Shown: positions 10,501 through 18,273 of the stretch, piece by piece
Numbering within the stretch: position 1 is the first letter of the stretch
Layout: each line of letters opens with the position of its first letter
NCBI RefSeq assembly: GCF_900659635.1
Contig: NZ_CAACVB010000066.1
Coordinates: 1 to 34,567, forward strand
Direction: 5' to 3'
Source: Actinomadura roseirufa
Lineage (GTDB): Bacteria; Actinomycetota; Actinomycetes; Streptosporangiales; Streptosporangiaceae
Length of the DNA: 34,567 bases
Position numbers and translations under genes: made by a program
The notes under the pieces: generated by a model
Database searches by the model: none
What the model saw: only the letters and a program-made list of their open reading frames with translations
What the model was told of the DNA's origin: nothing

Positions 10501-13500
10501 GCGGGCCGTCGTGGTCGCGTCCGGCGACCCGGGCGGCGACCGGCGCCTCGTCGGGTACGTCGTGCCGACCCCCGAGGGCGCCGCCCTCGGCGGGGCGGCG
10601 GGCAAGGTCGCCGCGTGGCGCGAGGTCCACGACCGGGTGTACGCCTCAGCGGACGCTCCGTGGGGCGAGGACTTCACCGGCTGGGACTCCACCTACACCG
10701 GGGAGCCGATCCCGCTGCCGGAGATGGCGGAGTGGCGCGACGCCGCCGTCGAGCAGATCCTGGCCTGGTCCCCGCGCCGCGTCCTGGAGATCGGCGTGGG
10801 CACCGGGCTGCTGATGGCGAGGATCGTGCCCTCGGTTCAGGAGTACTGGGGCACCGACCTGTCGGCCACCGTGATCGAGCGGCTGCGCGACCAGGCCGCG
10901 CGGTCCGAGACCGCGGCCGGGCGGGTCCGGCTGCGGACGCAGACCGCCGACGACGCGTCCGGCCTGCCGCGCGGCCACTTCGACACCGTCGTGCTGAACT
11001 CCGTGGTGCAGTACTTCCCCGACGCCGCCTACCTGGAGCGGGTGCTGCGGCAGGCCATGGAGCTGCTCGCCCCGGGCGGCCGGATCGTGGTCGGGGACGT
11101 CCGCAACGCCGGCTCGCTGCGGCTGCTGCGCGCCGGGGTGCAGCGGGCACGGCACCCGGACGCGGCGCCTCCGGTCGTGCGGGCCGCCGTCGCCAAGGCG
11201 ATGCGCGCCGAGAAGGAACTGCTCGTCGACCCGGAGTGGTTCACCCGCTGGGCCGGGCGGCACGGCGCGACCGCGGACGTCCGGCTGAAGCCCGGCCGGG
11301 CGCACAACGAGCTGACCCGGCACCGCTACGAGGTCGTCCTGCACAAGGAACCCGTGGACGCCGTCGCCCTCGACGACGTCCCCACGTGGGTGTGGGGCGA
11401 GCAGCTCGGGGACTTCGCCGGCATCGCGGAGCTCCTGCGCTCGCGGGGCGGCGGGCCGGTGCGGATCGCGCGGATCCCGAACGCCCGGCTGGCGGGCGAG
11501 GCCGAGGCCGCCGCCGCGGCGTCGCTGGCGGGCGCGCCGGCCGGCGCGTCCCGGCACGTCGACCCGCAGGATTTGCGCGGCTGGGCCGCCGAGCGGGGCT
11601 GGGACGTGCTGGCGACCTGGTCGACCAACGCCGTGGAGTGCTTCGACGCCGTCGTGCTGCCGGACGGCGGCGCCTCCGGCCGGGTGCTGGCGGGCGGGTT
11701 CGTGCCGTCCGGACGGGCGGGGCGCCCGCTGGCCAGCGAACCGGCCGGGGAGGGCGGGGGCGAGACGCTCGCCGGCGTCCTGCGCGCCCACGTGGCCGGG
11801 CGGCTGCCCGAGTACATGGTGCCGTCGGCCGTGGTGACCCTCGCCGAGATCCCGCTGACCCCGAGCGGGAAGCTGGACCGGCGGGCGCTCCCGGCGCCCG
11901 CGTACGCCGCCGCGCTCACCGGCGGCGAGCCCCGCACCGCGCGGGAGGAGGTCCTGTGCGGGCTGTTCGCCGAGGTCCTCGGCCTGGAGCGGGTCGGGGT
12001 CGACGACGACTTCTTCGACCTCGGCGGGCACTCGCTGCTGGCGACCCGGCTCGTCCGCCGGATCCGCGCCGAGCTGAACGTCGAGATCCCGATCCGGTCG
12101 GTCTTCGAGTCGCCGTCGGTCGCCGGCCTGGTCGCGCACCTGTCGGCGGGCCGGCGGGTCCGGCCCGGCCTGCGCCGCGCCGCCGCGCGGCCCGACCGGC
12201 TGCCGCTGTCCTACGCGCAGCGGCGGCTGTGGTTCGTGCACCGGTTCGAGGGCCCGTCGGCGACCTACAACTCCCCGTTCCGGGTGCGGCTGACCGGCGC
12301 CCTGGACGCCGCGGCGCTGGAGGCCGCCGTCCGGGACATCGTCGCCCGACACGAGAGCCTCCGCACGCTCATCGTCGAGGACGAGGGCGGCGTGCCGTTC
12401 CAGCGGGTGCTGCCCGTCGAGGACGTGCTGGAGAAGGTGGCGGTGCCGGTGACCGGCGCCGGGCCCGACGGGGTGGACGCCGCCGTGGCCGAGGCCGCCC
12501 GGTACCGGTTCGACCTCGCCGCCGAGATCCCGGTGCGGGCGCGGGTGTTCGCGTCCGGGCCGGACGAGCACGTGCTGGTGCTGCTGATCCACCACATCGC
12601 CGTGGACGGCGAGTCGGTCGCGCCGCTGGTGCGGGACCTGTCGGCGGCGTACACGGCACGGGCGTCCGGCCGCGCGCCGGACTGGCCGGACCTGCCGGTG
12701 CAGTACGCCGACTACACGCTCTGGCAGCGGGACCTGCTCGGGGACGAGAACGACTCCGGCAGCGTCGCGGCGCAGCAGTTCGGCCACTGGCGCGGGGAGC
12801 TGGCGGGGGCGCCGCAGCCGTTGCCGCTGCCCGCCGACCGGCCCCGTCCCGCCGTCGCGAGCCACCGCGGCGACGCCGTCGAGTTCACGGTGGAGCCCGA
12901 GATCCTCGCGGCGGCCGAGGAACTGGCGCGCGCGCACGGCATGACCGTGGCTATGGTCCTGCAGACGGCGCTGGTGGTCTTGCTGCACCGGCTCACCGGC
13001 CGGGACGACCTGACGGTCGGGTCCCCGATCGCCAACCGTACCGACGACGCCCTGGCCGGCCTCGTGGGCTTCTTCGTCAACACGTGGGTGCTGCGCGCCG
13101 ACGTGTCGGGCGACCCCGCCTTCGACACCCTGCTGACGCAGGTCAGGGACAAGGCGCTGGCCGCCTACAACAACCAGGACGCCCCGTTCGAGCGGCTGGT
13201 CGAGCTGCTCAACCCCGAGCGCTCCACGTCCTACCACCCCCTGTTCCAGGTGGCGTTCGCCTGGCAGAACATCGCCTGGGAGGAGTTCGAGTTCCGGGGG
13301 CTGCGGGCGGAGCTGGAGCCGGTCTCGACCGGCGTCGCGCGGTTCGACCTGGAGCTCACCATGTTCGACTTCCCCGGGCAGGGCATCCGGGGCCGCCTCG
13401 AATACGCCGCCGACCTGTTCGACCGCGGCACGGCCGAGGCGATGGCGGCGCGGTTCGTCCGCGTCGTCCGCCAGGTGGTGGCCGAGCCCGGCGTGCCCGT

Positions 13501-16500
13501 CGGCCGGGTGGAGGTGCTGGAGCCCGCCGAACGGGACCGGCTGCTACGCGAGGTGAACGAGACGTCCGTCCCGGTGCCGGTCGGGACGATCCCCGAGCTG
13601 TTCGAGCGGCGGGTGGCCGCGCGGCCGGACGCCCCCGCGCTCGTGTTCGAGGGGGAGACGCTCACCTACCGGGAGGTCGAGGAGCGCGCCAACCGGCTGG
13701 CCCGGCTGCTGATCGGACGCGGCGTCGGCCCGGAGACGGTGGTCGCGGTGACCCTGCCGCGCTCGCCGGGGCTGTGGATCGCGGCCCTGGCGGTGACGAA
13801 GGCGGGCGGCGCGTACCTGCCGGTGGACCCCGCCTACCCGGCCGGGCGGATCGAGTTCATGGTGAAGGACTCCGAGGCGCACCTGGTGATCGCGGACGCG
13901 CAGACGGCGGAGCAGCTGCCCGATCTGGCCGCGTCCGTGATCGGCGTGGACGATCCGGAGACCGTCGCGGCGCTCGCCGCCGCCGACCCGGGCCCGGTGC
14001 GCGACGCCGACCGCCTCGGCCCGGTGGCGGTGACCAACGCCGCCTACGTCATCTACACCTCCGGGTCGACCGGGCTGCCCAAGGGCGTCGTGGTCACCCA
14101 CGTCGGCCTGGCCAGCCTGCTCCAGGCGCACATCGACCGGCTGGAGGTGACGCCGGAGAGCCGGGTGCTCCAGTTCAACTCGCCGAGCTTCGACTCCTCG
14201 GTGTGGGAGCTGTGCATGGCGCTGTTCTCGGGCGCCGCGTTCGTCCTGGCGAGCCAGGACGACCTGGCGGCGGGCGAGCCGCTCGCCGCGACGCTCACCG
14301 CGAACCGCGTGTCGCACGTCCTGCTGACGCCCTCGGTGCTGGCGGCGCTGCCGCCCGGATCGCTGCCCACCGTCACGACCCTCATCGTCGCCGGGGAGCC
14401 GATCTCGCCGGACCTGGTCGCCGCCTGGGCGCCGGGACGGCGGATGGCGAACGCCTACGGCCCGACCGAGACGACCGTGTGCCCGGCCATGGCCGGATCG
14501 ATGACGGGCGACGGGCGGGCGCCCACGTTCGGGTCGCCGATCCCGAACGCCCGCGTGTACGTGCTGGACGCCCGGCTGCGGCCGGTGCCGCCGGGCGTCG
14601 CGGGCGAGCTGTACGTGGCCGGGTCCGGGCTGGCCCGCGGCTATCTCGGCCGCGCGGGGCTGACCGGGCAGCGGTTCGTGGCGTGCCCGTTCGGCGGGCC
14701 GGGGGAGCGGATGTACCGCACCGGCGACCTCGTCCGCTGGACCACGGGCGGCGAGCTGGAGTTCCTCGGCCGGGTGGACGCGCAGGTCAAGCTGCGCGGG
14801 TACCGGATCGAGCCGGGCGAGGTCGAGGCGGCGCTGCTGGCGCACCCGCGGGTCGCGCAGGCGGTGGTCGCCGTCCGCGAGTCCGCCGGGGGCGCCGGGT
14901 CCGGGCGGCTCGCCGGGTACGTCGTACCCGTCGGCGCCCTCGACGGCGCGGGAGCGGAGGGCCTCGGCGGCGGCGAGCTGGACCTGACGGCGGGCGTGTC
15001 GGCGGCCGAGCTGCGGGCCTTCCTGACCGGCCGGCTGCCGGAGTTCATGGTGCCGTCGGCGTTCGTCGTCCTGGACCGGCTGCCGCTGACCCCGAACGGG
15101 AAGGTCGACCGCGGCGCGCTCCCCGACCCGGACGTCGCGGGCGCCGCCCACCGGGCGCCGCGCACCCCGGCGGAGGAGGCCCTCGCCGCGGTGTTCGCCG
15201 AGGTCCTCGGGCTGGACCGGGTCGGGATCGACGACGACTTCTTCGCCGCGGGCGGGGACAGCATCCAGTCGATCCAGGTGGTGTCGCGGGCGAGGGCGCA
15301 CGGGCTGGAGATCAGGCCGCGCGACGTCTTCGAGCACCGGACCGTCGCCGCGCTCGCCGCGGCGGCGGGGGACGCCTCCGGCGCGGGCGCGGCCCTGGCC
15401 GAGCTGGACGGCGGCGGGACCGGCCCGCTGCCGCTGCCGCCGGTGGCGCGGTGGATCCGCGGGCTCGGGACCGGGTTCGACCGCTTCTCCCAGTCGATGC
15501 TGGTGGAGCTGCCGCCGGGCATCGGCGCCGCCGGGCTGGCCGCCGTGCTCGACGCCGTGATCGGCCATCACGACCTGCTGCGGTCCCGGCTGGAACCGGA
15601 CGCCGACGTCCTGGTGGTGGACCCGCCGGGCCCGGCGCGCGCGGCGGGGCTGATCCGCCGCGTCGCGTGCGACGGCCGCTGGGACGCGCGGTGGCGCGAC
15701 GTCGCCGCCGCCGAGCTGGACGCCGCGAACGGCCGGCTGGCCCCCACCGGCGGCGTCATGGCGCAGTTCGTCTGGTTCGCCCCGCCCGAGCCCGAGGCGG
15801 GCCGGCTGCTGATCGTCCTGCACCACCTGGTGGTGGACGGGGTGTCGTGGCGGATCCTGCTCCCGGACCTCGCGGCGGCCTGGGACCGGATCCGGGACGG
15901 CGCGCCGCCGGTGCTGCCGCCGGGCGGTACCTCGATGCGGCGATGGGCGCACGCGCTCGCGGACACGGCGGCCGACCCCGCGCGGGTCGCGGAGCTGCCG
16001 CTGTGGCGGTCGGTGCTGGAGGGCCCCGATCCGCTGCTCGGCGCCCGGCGGCTCGACCCCGCCGTGGACGTCGCGTCCACCGTCGACGCCGTCTGGCTGC
16101 GGCTGCCCGCGCGGCTGACGGCGACGATGCTGACCGCGCTGCCCGCGGCGTTCCACGGCGGCGTCAACGACGGCCTGCTCGCCGCGCTGGCGCTGGCGGT
16201 GGCCCGCCGCCGCCGCGACCGGGGCGAGGCCGAGTCCTCGGTGCTGATGAGGGTGGAGGGCCACGGCCGTGAGGAGCAGGTCGTGCCGGGTGCGGACCTG
16301 TCGCGGACCGTCGGCTGGTTCACCAGCGTCTACCCGGCGCGCCTGTACGTCGGCGACGTGGACCTGGAGGAGGTCTTCGCGGGCGGCCGTGCCGCCGGTG
16401 ACGTGGTCGACTCGATCAGGGAGCAGCTGCGCGCCCTGCCCGACAAGGGCATCGGCTACGGGCTGCTGCGGTACCTGAACCCGGACACCGCGGTGGAGCT

Positions 16501-18229
16501 GGAGCCGTACCCGACCGGGCAGATCTCCTTCAACTACCTGGGCCGGTTCTCCGCGGCGGACATGCCCGAGCACCTGCGCGGGACGGGCTGGACCGAGGCC
16601 GCCGAAGGCGCCGACCTGGTCGCCGGCCTCGACCCGGACATGCCCGCGCTGTCGGTGCTGGACGTCAACGCCTACGTGACCGACGCGGAGGACGGGCCGG
16701 TGCTCGCCGCCAGGGTCGCCTTCCCCACGGGCGTCCTGTCCCGCGCGGAGGCCGAGGAACTGGTGGAGCTGTGGTCGGCCGCGCTGGAGGGGCTGACCCG
16801 GGCCGCCGCCGCGCGGACCGCGGACGGGCCGGACCGCCCGCCCGTGCCGCTGGTGCCGGTGCCGTCCGCCGAGCTGAGGGCGTGGCGGGAAGACCGTCCG
16901 GGCCTGGTGGAGGTGTGGCCGCTCGCCCCTCTGCAGCCGGACCTCCTGGCCCACGCGTCGGCCGGTTCCCCGTTCGACCCGTACCACATGCAGCTCGTGA
17001 TCCACCTGTCCGGGGAGATCGACCCCGGCAGGCTGCACCGCGCGGCGCAGGCGCTCCTGGACCGCCACGCCAACCTGCGGACCGCGTTCGCCGCCACCGA
17101 GGCCGGCGACCCCGTCCAGCTCGTGCTCGACGGGGTCCGCCTGCCCTGGCGGGACCTCGACCTGACCGGCCTCGGCGAAGCGGAGCGGGCGGAGGCGCTC
17201 CGGCGGTTCCTGGCCGACGACCTCGGCGACGGCTTCGACCCGGCCGAGCCGCCGATGCTGCGGATGACGCTGGTGCGGACCGGCCCGGCCACCTCCGAGC
17301 TGGTGTTCTCCGTCCACCACGCGCTGCTGGACGGGTGGTCGAGCCCCCTGCTGATGGAGGATCTGCTGCGGCTGTACGGGGCGGAGGGCGACCCGTCGGC
17401 GCTGCCGCCGGTGCCCGGGTACCGCGGCTACCTGGCATGGCTGTCGGAGCAGGACCCCGCCGAATCGGCGCGGGCCTGGGCCGAGGAGCTCGACGGGATC
17501 GACGGGCCCACCCTGGTCGCGCCGGACGCGGACCCGTCCGCCCCGTGGGAGGGCTTCGGCGTGGTCGACGTCCCGCTGCCGGTGGACGCGGCGCGCGAGC
17601 TGGCGCGGCGCGCCGCCGAGCTGGGCGTCACGCTCAACACCGTCGTCCAGGTCGCCTGGGGCGTCCTGCTCGGGCGGCTCACCGGCAGGCGGGACGTGCT
17701 GTTCGGCGCGACGGTGTCGGGCCGCCCGCCCGCCGTCCCGGACGTCCACGCGATGGTGGGCCTGTTCATCAACAACGTGCCGGTCCGGCTGACGTGCGAC
17801 CCGGACGCCGCCCTCGGCGACCTGGCGGCCGGGCTCCAGCGCAGGCAGGGTGCCCTGCTCGACCACCACCACGCGGCGCCGGGCACCATCGCGGGGGCCA
17901 CCGGGCCGGCCGCGCTGTACGACACGCTCCTCGTCTTCGAGTCCTACCCGATCGACCGGGCCGGCATCCGCGAGGCCACCACCGCCGCGGGGCTGGCGCT
18001 CACCGGCATGGGGATCACGAGCGGCTCCCACTACCCGCTGGGCGTGGCGGCGTTCGAGGACCCGCACCTGCGGGTGGCGCTGCAGTACCAGCGCCGCGTC
18101 CTCGGCGGGGACGCCGTCGAGGAGATCGCGGCGCGGCTCGGCGCGATCCTGCGGCGGTTCGCCGCCGACCCGCGCACCCCCGCCGGCTCCGTGGAGGACG
18201 GGGGCGCCGCGGAGGACGGGGGCGCTTAG
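4523..18229 (+). CDS. Non-ribosomal peptide synthetase, three modules: C-A-T-C-A-MT-T-C-A-T-E-C
   Basis: This 4568-aa synthetase starts directly at condensation motif C1 (LSFAQRRLWF), seven bases after the upstream gene. Domains by residue: C1 1-440 (HHIAMDG 130); A1 463-970; T1 (GGDSI, Ser1033); C2 1105-1545 (HHVLFDG 1253, DCL-like); A2 from 1572, split by an N-methyltransferase about 2025-2280 (SAM motif VLEIGVGTG at 2087) and resuming to SGKLDR near 2448; T2 (GGHSL, Ser2504); C3 2560-3000 (HHIAVDG 2690); A3 3020-3530; T3 (GGDSI, Ser3580); E 3630-4100 (HHLVVDG 3767, EGHGRE, RTVGWFT, FNYLG all intact); terminal C4 4110-4555 (HHALLDG 4265). By-eye signatures: A1 D-A-W-F-W-G-V-V-Y-K, identical to the upstream A; A2 D-A-W-L-V-G-A-V-I-K; A3 D-S-W-L-I-A-A-V-C-K. 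All suggest hydrophobic or aromatic residues, low confidence. No thioesterase is present. T1 is of the E-partner type but no E follows. A short acidic repeat (EDGGA twice) ends the protein. Confidence 0.96.
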   Translation: MIPLSFAQRRLWFVHRFEGPSATYNVPFRVRLAGALDVRALEAALRDVVARHESLRTLIVEDERGVPSQRVVPLDETGVTVPLVVVDPGEVDAAVAEAVRYPFDLATEIPLRARLFACGPGEYVLVLLIHHIAMDGESMAPLVRDLSAAYTARASGRVPVWPELPVQYADYTLWQRELLGDEDDPESVAAQQFGYWRGELAGVPQPLPLPADRPRPAVASRRGDMVEFRLGPALRAAVEELARRHDATVAMVLQAGLGALLHRLGGGEDITIGCTIAGRTDEGLADLVGFFVNTWVLRADVSGGPAFDELLRRVRDKALAAYNNQDAPFERLVELLNPERSTSYHPLFQVAFTWQSQARVEMDLPGVLATLEGVRTGTAKFDLEFSFAHDPDGRGLLCQLEYATDLFDRETAEAVASRFERVLRQAAADPSRPVDELDVLDAAETDLVLRGVNDTAVPVPGAPVAELFARRAAERPGDIAVASGDVSPSGASLTYGELDARANRLARVLAGRGVGPESVVGVALPRSLELVVAVLAVVKAGGAYLPVDPAYPADRIAFMVADSAAGLMIADAATAERLAGPAVPVLEIDDPEVAAAVAAADPAPMGDADRVRPASADDTAYIIYTSGSTGRPKGVAVTQRALAALALDRRWGGGAHERVLLHSPLTFDASVWELWVPLLRGGRVVAARPGSLDPGTLAEYADRQGVTSVFLTTALFNLLVQEDATCLAGLREVWTGGERGSASSFRRALEACPDTRFVHVYGPTETTVYATAGPLDPAAEPGGDVLIGGPMDNTRAYVLDARLRPVPPGVPGELYLAGAGLARGYVARAGLTAERFVACPFGGPGERMYRTGDVVAWTRDGALAFRGRADAQVKVRGFRIEPGEVEAALVAHPRVARAVVVAREDAGGGASRRLVGYVVPDGAGQAGFGNVADLRDFDFDLGAGVSAGELRAFLAGRLPEFMVPSAFVVLGALPLTPNGKVDRRALPAPEFTGEVYRAPRTPSEEILAEVFADVLDVERVGVDDDFFAVGGDSIRSIQVVSRARARGIEISARDVFDHRTVARLAEAVDARSAASADVPGGAPGNEVEPSRDADGPLVEVDPAELEAWRERYPGLVEAWPLAPLQAGLLFHAMLADAASDAYHMQFVVHLSGEVEPERMRGAGQALLDRHPNLRTAFVATEAGDPVQLVVDGVRLPWRHVDLGGLAEAERDEALRRFLEGDRDARFDPAEPPMLRLALVTLGAGRSELVVTAHHVLFDGWSLPLLMQDLLRLYGTEGDPSALPPVPGYRGYLAWLSEQDPAESARAWAEELDGVDEPTLLAAGTVPDPDATDETGVVDVPLPVDAARELARRAAELGVTLNTVVQVAWGVLLGRLTGRRDVLFGAAVSGRPPAVPGVAAMIGLFINTVTVRVRPAPDATLAELLADVQNRQVALLEHHHHGLAAVQRAAGTGALFDTIIGFESYPVDREGIREAGGAAGIETTGIRTSGGTHYPLAVLAFEDPHLRVALQYRRGVFGRETAETMAARFARILRQVVADPDIPVGRVDVLDPAERDRVLSGGDGAAAPVEPATIPELFARRVADRPDAAAVVFGERTLTYREIDDRAARLARVLAGRGVGPESVVGVALPRSPELVVAVLAVLKAGGAYLPVDASYPAGRIAFMVGDSAARLVIADAATAERMAGLTAPVLEIDAPGTAAAVADAAPLRDADRRAPLAARNTAYVIYTSGSTGRPKGVAVTHEGVASLLATQVAALGITPESRVLQFASPSFDASVWELCTALLSGAALVLAPRDALAPGDPLARTVAERRVTHALLPPAVLAAQPPGSLPGLGCLVVGGDATSPELVAAWAPGRRMVNAYGPTETTVIASMSAPLTGDGAAPPIGGPVAGTRLYVLDAGLRPVPPGVAGELYAAGPGLARGYAGRAALTAERFVACPFGGPGERMYRTGDLARWTPGGALEYAGRADAQVKIRGFRIEPGEVESALTSHPGVERAVVVASGDPGGDRRLVGYVVPTPEGAALGGAAGKVAAWREVHDRVYASADAPWGEDFTGWDSTYTGEPIPLPEMAEWRDAAVEQILAWSPRRVLEIGVGTGLLMARIVPSVQEYWGTDLSATVIERLRDQAARSETAAGRVRLRTQTADDASGLPRGHFDTVVLNSVVQYFPDAAYLERVLRQAMELLAPGGRIVVGDVRNAGSLRLLRAGVQRARHPDAAPPVVRAAVAKAMRAEKELLVDPEWFTRWAGRHGATADVRLKPGRAHNELTRHRYEVVLHKEPVDAVALDDVPTWVWGEQLGDFAGIAELLRSRGGGPVRIARIPNARLAGEAEAAAAASLAGAPAGASRHVDPQDLRGWAAERGWDVLATWSTNAVECFDAVVLPDGGASGRVLAGGFVPSGRAGRPLASEPAGEGGGETLAGVLRAHVAGRLPEYMVPSAVVTLAEIPLTPSGKLDRRALPAPAYAAALTGGEPRTAREEVLCGLFAEVLGLERVGVDDDFFDLGGHSLLATRLVRRIRAELNVEIPIRSVFESPSVAGLVAHLSAGRRVRPGLRRAAARPDRLPLSYAQRRLWFVHRFEGPSATYNSPFRVRLTGALDAAALEAAVRDIVARHESLRTLIVEDEGGVPFQRVLPVEDVLEKVAVPVTGAGPDGVDAAVAEAARYRFDLAAEIPVRARVFASGPDEHVLVLLIHHIAVDGESVAPLVRDLSAAYTARASGRAPDWPDLPVQYADYTLWQRDLLGDENDSGSVAAQQFGHWRGELAGAPQPLPLPADRPRPAVASHRGDAVEFTVEPEILAAAEELARAHGMTVAMVLQTALVVLLHRLTGRDDLTVGSPIANRTDDALAGLVGFFVNTWVLRADVSGDPAFDTLLTQVRDKALAAYNNQDAPFERLVELLNPERSTSYHPLFQVAFAWQNIAWEEFEFRGLRAELEPVSTGVARFDLELTMFDFPGQGIRGRLEYAADLFDRGTAEAMAARFVRVVRQVVAEPGVPVGRVEVLEPAERDRLLREVNETSVPVPVGTIPELFERRVAARPDAPALVFEGETLTYREVEERANRLARLLIGRGVGPETVVAVTLPRSPGLWIAALAVTKAGGAYLPVDPAYPAGRIEFMVKDSEAHLVIADAQTAEQLPDLAASVIGVDDPETVAALAAADPGPVRDADRLGPVAVTNAAYVIYTSGSTGLPKGVVVTHVGLASLLQAHIDRLEVTPESRVLQFNSPSFDSSVWELCMALFSGAAFVLASQDDLAAGEPLAATLTANRVSHVLLTPSVLAALPPGSLPTVTTLIVAGEPISPDLVAAWAPGRRMANAYGPTETTVCPAMAGSMTGDGRAPTFGSPIPNARVYVLDARLRPVPPGVAGELYVAGSGLARGYLGRAGLTGQRFVACPFGGPGERMYRTGDLVRWTTGGELEFLGRVDAQVKLRGYRIEPGEVEAALLAHPRVAQAVVAVRESAGGAGSGRLAGYVVPVGALDGAGAEGLGGGELDLTAGVSAAELRAFLTGRLPEFMVPSAFVVLDRLPLTPNGKVDRGALPDPDVAGAAHRAPRTPAEEALAAVFAEVLGLDRVGIDDDFFAAGGDSIQSIQVVSRARAHGLEIRPRDVFEHRTVAALAAAAGDASGAGAALAELDGGGTGPLPLPPVARWIRGLGTGFDRFSQSMLVELPPGIGAAGLAAVLDAVIGHHDLLRSRLEPDADVLVVDPPGPARAAGLIRRVACDGRWDARWRDVAAAELDAANGRLAPTGGVMAQFVWFAPPEPEAGRLLIVLHHLVVDGVSWRILLPDLAAAWDRIRDGAPPVLPPGGTSMRRWAHALADTAADPARVAELPLWRSVLEGPDPLLGARRLDPAVDVASTVDAVWLRLPARLTATMLTALPAAFHGGVNDGLLAALALAVARRRRDRGEAESSVLMRVEGHGREEQVVPGADLSRTVGWFTSVYPARLYVGDVDLEEVFAGGRAAGDVVDSIREQLRALPDKGIGYGLLRYLNPDTAVELEPYPTGQISFNYLGRFSAADMPEHLRGTGWTEAAEGADLVAGLDPDMPALSVLDVNAYVTDAEDGPVLAARVAFPTGVLSRAEAEELVELWSAALEGLTRAAAARTADGPDRPPVPLVPVPSAELRAWREDRPGLVEVWPLAPLQPDLLAHASAGSPFDPYHMQLVIHLSGEIDPGRLHRAAQALLDRHANLRTAFAATEAGDPVQLVLDGVRLPWRDLDLTGLGEAERAEALRRFLADDLGDGFDPAEPPMLRMTLVRTGPATSELVFSVHHALLDGWSSPLLMEDLLRLYGAEGDPSALPPVPGYRGYLAWLSEQDPAESARAWAEELDGIDGPTLVAPDADPSAPWEGFGVVDVPLPVDAARELARRAAELGVTLNTVVQVAWGVLLGRLTGRRDVLFGATVSGRPPAVPDVHAMVGLFINNVPVRLTCDPDAALGDLAAGLQRRQGALLDHHHAAPGTIAGATGPAALYDTLLVFESYPIDRAGIREATTAAGLALTGMGITSGSHYPLGVAAFEDPHLRVALQYQRRVLGGDAVEEIAARLGAILRRFAADPRTPAGSVEDGGAAEDGGA
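5466..5559 (+). repeat. 94-bp identical tract shared with 13146-13239 (C1 versus C3)
   Basis: Bases 5466-5559 and 13146-13239 are identical by eye and lie exactly 7680 bp apart, in equivalent positions of two LCL condensation domains. Near-identical flanks share the same offset (for example 5381 and 13061). This suggests recent duplication or gene conversion between modules. It is also a site where short-read assembly could join the wrong copies. Confidence 0.85.
8346..8673 (+). repeat. Near-identical tracts shared with 17382-17706 (C2 versus C4)
   Basis: Bases 8346-8427 match 17382-17463 without a difference (offset 9036). Bases 8525-8673 match 17558-17706 with a single mismatch (offset 9033; net one-codon difference between the two tracts). 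Both lie in DCL-type condensation domains. The terminal C4 is thus a close copy of the internal C2, by duplication or conversion. Confidence 0.85.
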
Positions 18230-18238
18230 GCCAGGGGC

Positions 18239-18273
18239 CGGGACGGGCGTCCCGGGCCGGGGGAGGCCCCGGC
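18239..18273. terminator. Two adjacent hairpins between converging genes
   Basis: A 6-bp perfect stem (CGGGAC/GTCCCG, 4-nt loop) lies at 18239-18254. A 7-bp perfect stem (GCCGGGG/CCCCGGC, 4-nt loop) lies at 18256-18273. They fill the 44-bp gap between the NRPS stop and the stop of the opposing regulator gene, so they could terminate transcription from both sides. There is no U-tract, as is common in actinomycetes. Confidence 0.55.

Noticed and set aside
5996..18067. Very long open frames antisense to the NRPS gene (5996-10630 and 13544-18067, minus) and a 3.7-kb-residue plus-strand shadow frame
   Set aside because: They result from extreme GC bias that removes stop codons. Their translations are low-complexity Arg/Ala/Gly/Pro-rich, and the plus-strand NRPS frame has all domain motifs.
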